Origin: Nocardia acididurans
Lineage (GTDB): Bacteria > Actinomycetota > Actinomycetes > Mycobacteriales > Mycobacteriaceae
NCBI RefSeq assembly: GCF_016741815.1
Contig: NZ_JAERRJ010000006.1
Location: forward strand, 1-64,000
DNA: 64,000 bases
Reading direction: 5' to 3'
Below, piece by piece: positions 6,998-15,616 of the stretch. The translations under genes were made by a program, and so were the position numbers. The stretch's first letter is position 1, and the number at the start of each line of letters is the position of its first letter. Under the pieces are notes generated by a model. The model was given only the letters and a program-made list of their open reading frames with translations. It was not told the DNA's origin and ran no database searches.

Positions 6998-7882
6998 GTG
7001 GAGGGGACAGCCGCGTCGGATTCGGTTGGGAGGCAGGGGCATCCGCGCGTGCAGTTGGGGGTGGAGCTGCGGCGGCTGCGGGACCTGGCCGGGATCTCCG
7101 GGCGGGAGTTGGCCAGGCGGGTGGGGATCAGCCAGTCGACGCTGTCGCGGATCGAGGCCGGGCATGTGGTGCCGCCGCTGCCGCAGGTGCTCGATTGGGC
7201 CGAAGCTGTTGGAGCGGAGGCTGATTCGCTGCGCGCCCTGCGTGCGCTCACCGAGTCGGCGCATTCGCCCGAGGTGCGGGAGTGGGCGGCTTCGCTCGCG
7301 GAGCGGGTGCATCTGCAGGACGATGTGCGGGCCTTCGAGGAAGACGCGCAGGTCGTGCTGAATTTTCAGCCCGCGCTGGTGCCGGGGCTGCTGCAGACCG
7401 CCGACTACGCCCGGCGGGTGTTCGATACGTTCGACCCGCCCTATACGCCGGAGGCGCTGGCGGCCGCGCTGGCCGCGCGACTGGAACGACAGCGGGTGCT
7501 GTACGACCCCGCGAAGCGGTTCGAGTTCCTGATGACCGAGGCGGCCCTGCGGTTTCGGCCCGGCCCGTATCGTGTGCTGCTCGCGCAGCTGGATCGGATC
7601 ATTTCGATCGAGACCCTCGATACCGTCGCCATCGGGGTGATTCCGCAGGATATCGAGGCGAGCACCACGATTCCGCACGGGTTCGTCATTTACGAGAACG
7701 AGGACCACGCGGTAGCTTCCGCGGAACCGATTCCGGGAAGCATGGTTACGCGTGGACCCGAACTCGTCGACGCCCACCGTCGGCGATGGGCGGCTTTGAC
7801 TCGAATGGCTTTGTCCGACAACGATGCACGCGAATTTCTCACCGAACTCCGGGATGAAATTCAGCGCATCGCAACCCAATGA
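6998..7882 (+). CDS. XRE-family regulator with DUF5753 domain
   Basis: GTG 6998 is preferred to GTG 6971 because AAGGAGG ends 6 bp before it. The 294-residue protein has an N-terminal HTH (GRELARRVGISQSTLSRIEA) and a C-terminal DUF5753 domain (FQPALVPGLLQTADYARRVF; RLERQRVLYDPAKRFEFLM). Converging from the other side is a DUF397 gene, the usual partner of this family. BldB/AbaA-like systems in Streptomyces use the same pair in development and antibiotic control, but the target here is not known. The GAATCA cluster upstream is a candidate operator. Confidence 0.93.
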   Translation: MEGTAASDSVGRQGHPRVQLGVELRRLRDLAGISGRELARRVGISQSTLSRIEAGHVVPPLPQVLDWAEAVGAEADSLRALRALTESAHSPEVREWAASLAERVHLQDDVRAFEEDAQVVLNFQPALVPGLLQTADYARRVFDTFDPPYTPEALAAALAARLERQRVLYDPAKRFEFLMTEAALRFRPGPYRVLLAQLDRIISIETLDTVAIGVIPQDIEASTTIPHGFVIYENEDHAVASAEPIPGSMVTRGPELVDAHRRRWAALTRMALSDNDAREFLTELRDEIQRIATQ

Positions 7883-7926
7883 CTTGATTCCTGCGACCGC
7901 ACGAGGGGTCGGTCGCACATGGGGGT

Positions 7927-7960
7927 GGTGGTGTCGCAGCGAATTCGCTGCGACACCACC
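7927..7960. terminator. 34-bp perfect palindrome between convergent genes
   Basis: Arms of 17 bp (7927-7943 and 7944-7960) centred on GAATTC with no spacer. It sits between the XRE gene (ends 7882) and the DUF397 gene (ends 7967), so a bidirectional terminator is the simplest reading. A second weaker stem GCGACCG/CGGTCGC lies just before it (about 7891-7914). Confidence 0.65.
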
Positions 7961-7966
7961 TTCCCG

Positions 7967-8188
7967 TCAGTCTCCGAAATCGAATTCGCCGGCCCGTACG
8001 CCCGACATGAACGCTCGCCATTCGGATCTGGTGAACCACAGGGTCGGGCTGTGCCGATCCTTGGAATCACGCAGCGCGATCCGGCCTTCGTGGTAGGCGA
8101 CCTCGACGCAATCGCCGCCGCCGTAGCTGAAGCTGCTCTTGGCGAACCGCGGCCCACGGTGCTCACCACGAATCATATTGCCGCTCAT
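7967..8188 (-). CDS. DUF397 family protein
   Basis: 73 residues. The ATG at 8188 is chosen because AAGGA lies 8 bp upstream; the ATG three codons earlier would sit right on that site. The sequence has the hallmark DUF397 order: an early W/F-x-K-S-S-x-S (here FAKSSFSYGGGDCVEVA), then ALRDSKD and a late FTRSEWRAFMSGVRAGEFD. DUF397 proteins are small partners of XRE-DUF5753 regulators, here encoded convergently at 6998-7882. Conserved actinomycete pairs of this kind have been linked to morphological and antibiotic control. Confidence 0.93.
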   Translation of the reverse strand: MSGNMIRGEHRGPRFAKSSFSYGGGDCVEVAYHEGRIALRDSKDRHSPTLWFTRSEWRAFMSGVRAGEFDFGD

Positions 8189-8387
8189 GGCATTCATTCC
8201 TTCCCCCGGAGGGCCACTCCCCATGACCCTGCACGCGAAACACTTACGACCAACACACTGCAATCCGAACCACCAGCCGCGCAACTGAATTCGGCTGAGG
8301 CTGCGCGCTGATACCCCGAAATCCTCATGATCGCAAGCTTACGGTGACCCACCGACAAAAATGGCCGTGTACGGGGACTATGCGAGT

Positions 8388-8849
8388 TCAGCGGGAGGCG
8401 TCACGGGCGTCCAGCGCCGATGTCAGCCGGGTGAGCGCGTCCGCGAAAACCTGTACTTTTTGGGGGCCGACAGCGGTCTCGATCAAGGCGTTCAACTCGG
8501 CTCGCGCGGTCTCCAATCGGGCCATGGCGTTGGTGCCGGCCGGGGTCGGCCAGAGTTCCCACGCGCGTGCGTCGGTGGGGCTGGGCTTGCGCTCCACGAA
8601 GCCCGCCGCGACCAGCCGGGCCGCCATGGTGGTGATCGCCGATTCGCGTTGCCGGAGCAGGCCCGCGACCGTGCGCTGGCTGCATCCGGGGTCGCGCACG
8701 ATGATCGAGAGGGCCGCAGCCTGCGCGGTCGTGATACCGGCGGCGTCTTGAAACAGTTCGTCCGCGACGCCGCGCAGCCTGTTCGCGGTGGTCTGCAGCT
8801 GAAAGTAGACGCGGCGTGACGCGGCATGAGATCGATTGGGGGAACTCAT
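8388..8849 (-). CDS. MarR-family transcriptional regulator
   Basis: 153 residues from ATG 8849. The winged helix spans about residues 30-105 (AAGITTAQAAALSIIVRDPG; QRTVAGLLRQRESAITTMAA; then a wing with RKPSPTDARAWELWPTPAG). It is transcribed away from an amidohydrolase gene only 39 bp distant. The gap holds CACTAGTG at 8864-8871, a short palindrome suited to a MarR dimer. A role in controlling the neighbouring hydrolase is inferred from this arrangement. Confidence 0.9.
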   Translation of the reverse strand: MSSPNRSHAASRRVYFQLQTTANRLRGVADELFQDAAGITTAQAAALSIIVRDPGCSQRTVAGLLRQRESAITTMAARLVAAGFVERKPSPTDARAWELWPTPAGTNAMARLETARAELNALIETAVGPQKVQVFADALTRLTSALDARDASR

Positions 8850-8863
8850 GATTGCTGATACTA

Positions 8864-8871
8864 CACTAGTG
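8864..8871. promoter_or_regulatory. Possible MarR operator
   Basis: The 8-bp palindrome CACTAGTG lies in the 39-bp divergent gap between the MarR gene and the amidohydrolase gene. It is short, so the evidence is mainly positional. Confidence 0.35.
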
Positions 8872-8888
8872 AAGTACTCTCGGTTGGC

Positions 8889-9701
8889 ATGACGCTCACA
8901 ATCGATGCCTGGGCTCAGCATCCCAACGGCACATTCATGGCTCAGCCCTGGCTTTCCCCGCTGCTCCGCTGGACCCGGCAGCCCGGCCTGCAGGCGCCCC
9001 CGCTGTCCGCCACTCTGCAGGCCATGGACGCGGGTGGTGTGGACAAAGCTCTGTTGTGCAGTTGGTACGGCCCGAACGGGCCGCTCATCGACAACGATGA
9101 AACCGCCGCGCATGTCGCAGCCCACCCCGATCGGTTCGCGGGGGTGGCTTCGGTCGATCTGCGGTACCCGGTCGAAGCGGTGCGCGAATTGCGCAGGGCT
9201 GTCGATGATCTCGGCATGGTCGCCCTGCGCGTGGTGCCCTGGCTCTGGAACCTTCCGCCGGACGATCGGCGTTATTACCCTCTGTTCGCCGCCTGCGTCG
9301 AACTGAATATCCCCTTCTGCACGCAGATCGGGCATACCGGCCCGCTCTGCCCCTCCGAACCGGGTCGCCCGATTCCCTACCTGGATACCGTGCTGCTGGA
9401 ATTCCCCGACCTCGTCGTGGTCGGTGGTCACGTCGGTTTCCCGTGGATCGACGAGGTGATCTCCCTTGCCATGAAGTACCCGAACTTCTACGTCGACACC
9501 TCGGCCTACGCGGTGCATCGCCTCCCGGCGGGGCTGGTGGACTACATGCGCGGTCCCGGTCGCACCCGTGTGCTGTTCGGCACCAACTGGCCCATGCTGT
9601 CCGCCGAACGCTGTCTGAAGAAACTCGATGAGCTGGGTCTCGATGAGGAAACACGCGAACTGTTCCTCGGTGGCAACGCGGCCCGCGTGTTCAAGCTCTG
9701 A
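8889..9701 (+). CDS. Amidohydrolase 2 family metal-dependent hydrolase
   Basis: 270 residues of the ACMSD-like (amidohydrolase_2) TIM barrel. It starts TIDAWAQHPNG (the usual first D-x-H metal pair is D-x-W-A-Q-H, so one ligand may differ). Later conserved parts are VALRVVPWLWNLPPDDRRYY, FCTQIGHTGPLCPSEPG, VVGGHVGFPWIDEVI, NFYVDTSAYA and RVLFGTNWPML. The family decarboxylates or hydrolyses small carboxylates, often in aromatic degradation. The substrate is unknown. Divergent from a MarR gene, so probably induced by its substrate. Confidence 0.85.
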   Translation: MTLTIDAWAQHPNGTFMAQPWLSPLLRWTRQPGLQAPPLSATLQAMDAGGVDKALLCSWYGPNGPLIDNDETAAHVAAHPDRFAGVASVDLRYPVEAVRELRRAVDDLGMVALRVVPWLWNLPPDDRRYYPLFAACVELNIPFCTQIGHTGPLCPSEPGRPIPYLDTVLLEFPDLVVVGGHVGFPWIDEVISLAMKYPNFYVDTSAYAVHRLPAGLVDYMRGPGRTRVLFGTNWPMLSAERCLKKLDELGLDEETRELFLGGNAARVFKL

Positions 9702-9716
9702 CGGGTCGAATTTCGC

Positions 9717-12332
9717 TCAGACGGTGAACATCTGGTCGGCGAGCATTTCGTCGAGGCTCTTGCCGAAGGCGCGGGCCACCTGGTCGAGGTCTTCGGGGGT
9801 GTGGGCGGCGCTGATCAGGAAGCTGTGCATCTCCGCCATATAGACCTGGTGTTTGCGCATGTAGTAGGCGAGGGCGATGGTGGCTTTGAAGTTGCTGCCC
9901 GCCATACGGTCTCGGTAGAGGCCCGCCTCGCGGTGGGTGAAGTTGAGGGAGAAGATGGAGTTGCGGGCGCTGATGCGGCAGGGGATTTCGCGGTCCGCCG
10001 TCGCTTCGCGCAGTTGGGTGGCGAGGTGTTCGGTATTGGCGTCGAGGCGGCGGTAGATATCGGGGTTGTCGCGCAGGTGGTGCAGGGCGGCCAGGCCCGC
10101 GGTGCAGGTGAGTGAGTTGCCGCTGAGGGTGCCGCCGGCGAAGACCTTGTTCTCGTAGTCGTAGAAGGGATCCTGGGAACTCTTCGCGGTATCGATGAAT
10201 TCGCGGCGGCCGATGACCGCGCCGACGGGCAGGCCGCCGCCGATCACCTTGCCGAGGCAGGTCAGGTCGGGGTGGATGCCGGTCATCACCTGGACGCCGC
10301 CGTAGGCCACCCGGAACCCGCTGACCACCTCGTCGAAGATCAGCGGGATGCCGAGTTCGGTGCAGACGCGGCGCAATTCGGCGAGGAATTCGACGTGCAG
10401 CGCGACCACCGAGGTCGGCATGGGTTCGAGGATGACGCAGGCGAGGTCGTCGGCGTGCTCGCGCAGTCGTGCCAGGCCGGGGATGTCGCCGTATTGGAGG
10501 ACCAGCGTGCCCTCGACGGCGGCGGGGTCGGTGCCCAGGGTGCCCGCCACCGGGTTCGGGCGGTCCCGGTCGCCGGAGAAGCGGAACCAGGAGCTGATCA
10601 GGCCCTGATCGGAGAAACCGTGGTAGTGCCCTTCGAATTTGGCGACCATGGTGCGCCGCCGGTAGCCCCGGCACATGCGGAGGGCGAACAGGATCGCCTC
10701 GGTCCCCGAATTGCACAGCACCGCGCGTTCGGCGGCGGGGAAGGCGTCGACCAGCAGCTCGGCCAGTTCCAGTTCGGCGGTATTGCCGATGCCGTTGATC
10801 AGCCCGCGTTCGAGCCCGCCCGCGATGGCCGCGTTGATCGCCGGATGCGCGTACCCGAGCAGGTGCGGGCCGTAACCGCCGGAGAGATCGATGTATTCGT
10901 TGCCGTCGAAATCGCGGATCGAACCGCCGGACGCCGCTTCGGCGAAGACCGGGAATCCGCTCGGGAAGAAGTACCGGTCGATGTGCGTCGGCGCGACCAG
11001 GCTGGCGTCCGCCCGGTCCCGCATGGCCAGCGAGGTCGGCATCTGTTCGTGGAAGTCCTTCGTGAACCGGCCCTCCACCTCGGCGCTCATATAGGGCGAG
11101 TACCGGTCGGTGAATTTGCGGGCATTGGCCCAGATGTCGATGTTCGGATCGATCTGGGTGGCGAAGCCCTCGCCGGACAGGAAGACCAGCTCCACCTTGG
11201 TGAAGTTCGTCGTGTACCGCGAATCGTATTTGCGCAGTACGGCATTGACGTCGTTGAAGTAGGCGATGGTGGACCAGCGGTTGGTGGAGACGTCGAAGTG
11301 GTAGCGCAGCACGTCGATCATCTCCGCGTCGTACTCCGCACGGCGCGAGTGCAGTTCCGAACCGGCGCTGACGAAGTGCCGGGTGAACCGGTCGACCGCG
11401 ATACTCCACTCCTTGCGCGTGCAGGCGTAGTAGAACGAGGACAGCCCCCACTTCTCGTCCTCGCTCAGCTCGACCGTGATGCCGTAGTCGAGCAGCACCA
11501 ATTCGCCTGTGGGAGTGAACATCACATTTCCGGGATGCGGATCGCCGTGGCACAGGCCGTGCATGTACAGCATGGTGTAGATGGTGTCCTGCAGCCGCTG
11601 TGCCAGCCGCTCCCGGGGGAACGGCACGGTATCGGCGTGCTTGCCGGGAACGGCGTCGATGAACTCCATCACCAGCATGCGCCGGGTCACCAGCTCGGGC
11701 AGCACCTCGGGCACTCGTACGAAGGGATGAGCGCGCAGATTGGCGTGGATGCGCTGCTGCTTGCCGGCCTCGAGGGTCATATCGGCCTGTGGGCGCAGCA
11801 GCCGCGCCACCTCCTCGAAACGCTTGGGCAGGTTCAGGTTTCGCACCGGGGGCGCCACCGCGTGGACGACCTTCACCAGTGCGCCGAGTGCCCGCAGACT
11901 CTCCTCGATCTGTCCCGGAACCGCGTCCTTCACCAGTTTCACCGCGACCTTGCGGCCGTCGTGCAGTTCGGCGGTGTGCACCTGGGCCACCGACGCGCTC
12001 GCGATCGGCACGGTGTCGAACGCCCGGAACGCGGTCTCCAGTGGCGCGCCCAGTTCGCGTTCGATGGCCCGCCGGGTCTGCGCCGCGTCCATGTGCGGGG
12101 TGCGGTCCTGCAGCACCCGCAGCGTGTCCACCCAGGACTCCGGCAGCAGATCCGAGCGGGTGGCGGCGATCTGGCCGATCTTGATGTAGATGGGCCCCAT
12201 CCGGAGCAGGAAGGCCAGGATCGCATCGGCCTGCCGTTGCTCCTGGTCGCGCGTGGAACGCACTGCGGCGAAAGAGTATTCGGCGGCTCCGCGCGTTCCG
12301 TGGACGGCGGCCTTGGCGAAATGTGTGAACAT
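9717..12332 (-). CDS. ABC1/UbiB-type kinase fused to a class III aminotransferase
   Basis: One 871-residue frame carries two full domains. Residues 1 to about 400 are an ABC1/UbiB (AarF) protein-kinase-like domain: KIGQ at 51-54, the Ala-rich loop ASASVAQVH (111-119), the beta-3 lysine in VAVK (K132), catalytic loop HGDPHPGN (262-269) and DYG (282-284). Residues about 445-871 are a GSA-aminotransferase-like class III domain: NSGTEA (541-546), EGHYHG, IFDEVVSGFR and the PLP lysine in LGKVIGGG (K695). All key residues of both look intact. Last gene of the operon 15445 to 9717, 24 bp after the KAS III gene. GSA-type aminotransferase domains in lipopeptide synthases convert a beta-ketoacyl thioester to a beta-amino one; here it could aminate the acyl chain made by the two upstream gene products. 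Role of the kinase half unknown. Confidence 0.93.
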   Translation of the reverse strand: MFTHFAKAAVHGTRGAAEYSFAAVRSTRDQEQRQADAILAFLLRMGPIYIKIGQIAATRSDLLPESWVDTLRVLQDRTPHMDAAQTRRAIERELGAPLETAFRAFDTVPIASASVAQVHTAELHDGRKVAVKLVKDAVPGQIEESLRALGALVKVVHAVAPPVRNLNLPKRFEEVARLLRPQADMTLEAGKQQRIHANLRAHPFVRVPEVLPELVTRRMLVMEFIDAVPGKHADTVPFPRERLAQRLQDTIYTMLYMHGLCHGDPHPGNVMFTPTGELVLLDYGITVELSEDEKWGLSSFYYACTRKEWSIAVDRFTRHFVSAGSELHSRRAEYDAEMIDVLRYHFDVSTNRWSTIAYFNDVNAVLRKYDSRYTTNFTKVELVFLSGEGFATQIDPNIDIWANARKFTDRYSPYMSAEVEGRFTKDFHEQMPTSLAMRDRADASLVAPTHIDRYFFPSGFPVFAEAASGGSIRDFDGNEYIDLSGGYGPHLLGYAHPAINAAIAGGLERGLINGIGNTAELELAELLVDAFPAAERAVLCNSGTEAILFALRMCRGYRRRTMVAKFEGHYHGFSDQGLISSWFRFSGDRDRPNPVAGTLGTDPAAVEGTLVLQYGDIPGLARLREHADDLACVILEPMPTSVVALHVEFLAELRRVCTELGIPLIFDEVVSGFRVAYGGVQVMTGIHPDLTCLGKVIGGGLPVGAVIGRREFIDTAKSSQDPFYDYENKVFAGGTLSGNSLTCTAGLAALHHLRDNPDIYRRLDANTEHLATQLREATADREIPCRISARNSIFSLNFTHREAGLYRDRMAGSNFKATIALAYYMRKHQVYMAEMHSFLISAAHTPEDLDQVARAFGKSLDEMLADQMFTV

Positions 12333-12356
12333 GATGCACCCGTTGAACGACGCTGG

Positions 12357-13400
12357 TCAGTAGACGAAGGAGAAGACGGCGAAGGACATGCCCGCGCTGC
12401 CGACCCAGCCCAGGGCGCGGTCTCCGCGCTGTAGCGCGCCCTGTTCGATGGCGGAGGCGATGGCCGCGGGCACCGAGGCCGAGACGATATTGCCGGTCCG
12501 GTGATATACGTGATGGATGGCCTCGCCGAGTCCGACCTTGTCGGCCATCATCTGCCAGTAGCGCTTGCTCGACGCGTGCGTGAACAGCGCCGCCACCTTC
12601 TCGGGGTCGATGTCGAGCCGGTCGAAGACGGCGTATGCGTCCGGCAGCCCGGTCTCGTGCATCTCGAATCCGAAGGAGGTGAAGTAGCCGATTCCGTTGG
12701 CGGCCAGCCTGTCCGAGGGTTCGCAGAAGCCCTCGTAGCCTTCGAGCGGAACATTGCACAGCGGGGCCAGATCCGGGCGCGAGGCGAACCGGAATTCCCA
12801 TGGCTCATGGTCTTCCGCGGTGAGCACGGTCGCGGTGGCGGCCTCGCCGAGGGTGTACGCGGGGAAGGTGGAGGCCAGGGCCTGCGGTCGCGGCAGCCGG
12901 AACAGGTGCGGGAACACCGCGCCGCCCAGGCGCAGGCTGAACTCGGCGTTGACGATCAGCGCCGCCCGATAGCCGCCGGTGGCCATCAGCGATTCGGTGA
13001 CCTGCATGGCCCGCGTCCAGCTCATACAGGCGTCGAGGATGTCGAAGCAGTGCGCGTTGTCCGCGCCGAGCGCGGCGGCGCAGTGATAGGACCCGCCGGG
13101 TTCGACGAAGCCGCGCCCGATGCCGGTGTAGATCAGCAGATCGATGTCGGTGGCGCGCAGCTCACTCTGTGCCAGTGCGGTTTTCGCGGCCTGCTTCAGC
13201 AGGTCGATGGGGCGTTCGCCGGTATCGAGCCAGCGCCGCTCCCGGGATCCGGAGAAGCGCAGATAGCTGTCGACGGTGCGCAGGGTGTCGTCCAGGTCGC
13301 CCTCGAATCCCGGGGAGCTGTGCGCGGCGATCATCTCGAGGATGTCGGCGTTGGTGACGGTGCGCGAGGGCAGGCCCGCGACGGCTGATCGCAGTCTCAT
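12357..13400 (-). CDS. Beta-ketoacyl-ACP synthase III-like enzyme of the cluster
   Basis: 347 residues from ATG 13400, overlapping the upstream gene by 4 bp (ATGA). It has the KAS III thiolase fold with an apparent Cys-His-Asn triad: C125 in DACMSW, H275 in FTHASS (the usual HQAN is altered) and N304 in TGNIVSAS. KAS III enzymes add malonyl-ACP to a starter acyl group. RedP plays that part in undecylprodiginine synthesis, but this protein diverges enough that another acyl acceptor is possible. Its neighbours, a fatty acyl-AMP ligase-ACP and an aminotransferase fusion, suggest it elongates the ligase-loaded acyl group. Confidence 0.9.
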   Translation of the reverse strand: MRLRSAVAGLPSRTVTNADILEMIAAHSSPGFEGDLDDTLRTVDSYLRFSGSRERRWLDTGERPIDLLKQAAKTALAQSELRATDIDLLIYTGIGRGFVEPGGSYHCAAALGADNAHCFDILDACMSWTRAMQVTESLMATGGYRAALIVNAEFSLRLGGAVFPHLFRLPRPQALASTFPAYTLGEAATATVLTAEDHEPWEFRFASRPDLAPLCNVPLEGYEGFCEPSDRLAANGIGYFTSFGFEMHETGLPDAYAVFDRLDIDPEKVAALFTHASSKRYWQMMADKVGLGEAIHHVYHRTGNIVSASVPAAIASAIEQGALQRGDRALGWVGSAGMSFAVFSFVY

Positions 13401-15445
13401 CGCGTACTGCCTTCCTGCGCGGCGCCGCCGAGGACCTTCGCGAGGACCCGCACCATATCGGCGACGGAGACCGCGTCCCAGATCAGTTCGGGGGCGAAGC
13501 GGCGGCCCGCCCAGCTCTCCAGTCGTTCGTGCAGTTCGATCTGGTCGACGGAACCGAACCCCTGTTCGGCGAGGGTGCGGTCGGGGTCGAGCTGTGGCGC
13601 CGCGCCGCCTCGGTTCTCGGCGGCCCACTCGTGTATCTGCGCCAGCACGGCCTGCCGCACCATCTCGCCCATGGCGGGAAGCGGCGTCGAATGCGTCTCG
13701 GCGGCAGTGGTATTCGTCTTGGTCACGGTGCTGGTCCAATGGTGTGCGGCGGACAGTCGCCCGCTGAGGAAGTCGGAACGGCACTGCTGGCGGCGCAGTT
13801 TGCCGCTGGTGGTGCGTGGAATGGTGCCCGGTTCGATCAGCACCACGGTGGCCGGTCCGACGCCGTGCCGCCGGGCCACGGCGTCGTGCACCGATCCGGC
13901 CAGCCGATCGGGTTCCAGTAGGTCCACCGTGCGGTACTCCGCGACGAGGACCAGACTTTCGGCGCCGGCGTCGTCCACGGAGAAGGCGAGCACCCCGCCC
14001 GCCCGCAGTCCCGCGCCCGCGTCGACGGCCGTCGCCTCGATGTCCTCCAGGTAGTAGTTCACGCCGTTGACGATCATGAGGTTCTTCACCCGTCCGCACA
14101 GGAAAAGCTCACCGTTGTAGCGGAATCCGAGATCGCCGGTGCGCAGCCAGTCGGCTCCTTCCTCGTCGGTGATCCGGTTCCCGAAGGTGCGTGCGGTGTC
14201 CTCGGGCCGGTTCCAGTAGCCGGGTGCGACGCACGGCCCGCGCACCCAGATCTCACCCACCTCGCCCTCGGTTAGTCGTAGCCCCGATTCCGTTGCCACG
14301 ACCGCCATTTCGGTGTCCAGCACCGGATATCCCAGGCCGACCAGGTCGATGCCGTCCGCCGCCACGGTCGGGACAGCCGTGCCGCCGCCGAGCGCCGCCC
14401 GGTCGAAACGGTCCTCCAGATAACGCTTTTCGGTATTGCCGCAGGTGACCTTGAGAGTGTTCTCGGCCAGCCCGTACCCCGGCGTCAACGACAACTCCGG
14501 CAGCCCGCACGGCCGGAAGGTGGCCTCGAAGCGGTCCAGCGTCGCCTTGCGCACCGGCTCCGCGCCATTGCTGAGCACCCGCCACGAGCTGAGGTCGAGT
14601 GCCGCGCGCTGCTGCGGGGTTGTCTTGTCCACGCACAGGTCGAAGGCGAAATTGGGTGCGCCGCTGTGTGTTCCGCGATACTCGGAGACCGCGTCGAGCC
14701 AGCGCACCGGATTCTTCACGAAGGTGGACGGCGCCATCAGGACCGCGCGCCCGCCGTAGAAGACCGGCAGCAGCGTGCCGGTGATCTGCCCGAAGTCGTG
14801 GAAGTGCGGCAGCCACGAGACCACGACACTGTCCCAGTCGACGCCCCAGGAGACGGTCATCTCCAGGCACTGCTGTATCGCCATCGCATGCTCGACGACG
14901 ACGCCCTTGGGTATCGCGGTGGATCCGGAGGTGTACTGCAGATAGGCGATGGCGTGCCGGGCGGGTTCGGTGGCGGCGGCACCGGTGGGGCGGATCTCGT
15001 CGGTGGCGATCCTGGGCAGCCGGGCGAACGCGAGCTCGGCGTCGAGCCGGTCCATGGCGGCGATGATGTCCCTGGTGGCGAGCACCGCGCCCGCATCGCA
15101 ATCGCGGGCGATCAGGTCGATCTGCTCGGCTCGATTGCGGCCCGGGGTGAACAGCGGGACCGCGATCACGCCCGCGTACAGGCAGCCGAAGAAGGCCGCG
15201 ATGTAGTCCAATCCGGCGGGATGCAGGAGCAGGGCGCGGTCGCCGCGGTCGAGGGTGCGGGTGAGGGTGTGGGCGATGGCGCGGGCCCGCCGGTCCAGTT
15301 CGCGATAGCTGAGACTGCCGGCCTCCGCACCGTTCTCGTCCAGAAATGTGTATGCGGTTCGATCGCCGTATCGATCGGCCTGCAGGGCGACCAGTTCGAC
15401 CCAGTTGCTCGCTGTGGCGACAGATTCCAAGGACAAGGCTTTCAT
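13397..15445 (-). CDS. Fatty acyl-AMP ligase with C-terminal acyl carrier protein
   Basis: 682 residues. ATG 15445 is chosen because AGAGGTG stands directly before it and FAAL proteins begin at this point. Residues 1 to about 575 are the adenylate-forming domain: YLQYTSGSTAIPKGVVV (P-loop), WLPHFHDFGQITG, GYGLAENT and PRTTSGKLRRQQC (catalytic Lys), with the FAAL-type organisation. Residues about 610-682 are an ACP with its phosphopantetheine serine in FGSVDQIEL. The enzyme activates a fatty acid as acyl-AMP and loads it on its own carrier. It heads the operon that continues with KAS III and the aminotransferase fusion, and is divergent from the PPTase gene that could activate its ACP. Confidence 0.93.
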   Translation of the reverse strand: MKALSLESVATASNWVELVALQADRYGDRTAYTFLDENGAEAGSLSYRELDRRARAIAHTLTRTLDRGDRALLLHPAGLDYIAAFFGCLYAGVIAVPLFTPGRNRAEQIDLIARDCDAGAVLATRDIIAAMDRLDAELAFARLPRIATDEIRPTGAAATEPARHAIAYLQYTSGSTAIPKGVVVEHAMAIQQCLEMTVSWGVDWDSVVVSWLPHFHDFGQITGTLLPVFYGGRAVLMAPSTFVKNPVRWLDAVSEYRGTHSGAPNFAFDLCVDKTTPQQRAALDLSSWRVLSNGAEPVRKATLDRFEATFRPCGLPELSLTPGYGLAENTLKVTCGNTEKRYLEDRFDRAALGGGTAVPTVAADGIDLVGLGYPVLDTEMAVVATESGLRLTEGEVGEIWVRGPCVAPGYWNRPEDTARTFGNRITDEEGADWLRTGDLGFRYNGELFLCGRVKNLMIVNGVNYYLEDIEATAVDAGAGLRAGGVLAFSVDDAGAESLVLVAEYRTVDLLEPDRLAGSVHDAVARRHGVGPATVVLIEPGTIPRTTSGKLRRQQCRSDFLSGRLSAAHHWTSTVTKTNTTAAETHSTPLPAMGEMVRQAVLAQIHEWAAENRGGAAPQLDPDRTLAEQGFGSVDQIELHERLESWAGRRFAPELIWDAVSVADMVRVLAKVLGGAAQEGSTR

Positions 15446-15472
15446 GTCCACCTCTAGGCAAGATATGCAGGC

Positions 15473-15497
15473 GTTGCGCAATAATATGCGGCGCAAC
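15473..15497. promoter_or_regulatory. Inverted repeat upstream of the FAAL operon
   Basis: GTTGCGC at 15473-15479 and GCGCAAC at 15491-15497 form a perfect 7-bp inverted repeat with an 11-bp AT-rich spacer. It lies 28 bp before the FAAL start codon. It could be an operator or a leader hairpin. No GTCAGC array was seen on the FAAL side of this divergent region. Confidence 0.4.
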
Positions 15498-15616
15498 AGG
15501 ACTGGTGAATACATCAATGGATGCGCCCCAATGTATCGGTGGGATCTCGCAGGCGTCAACACTTTCCGTGCAGGTAGGCGGGTGCGGCACACCGGAAGTT
15601 GCGAATCCTGCGATCG

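Noticed and set aside
10272..12434. 720-aa open frame on the plus strand, opposite the kinase-aminotransferase gene
   Set aside because: Composition is Gly/Arg/His/Val-rich with no domain; it mirrors codon positions of the real minus-strand gene, which has full catalytic motifs.
9691..12801. 1036-aa minus-strand frame overlapping the fusion protein
   Set aside because: Arg/Pro/Gly-rich out-of-frame shadow that also runs into the KAS III gene.
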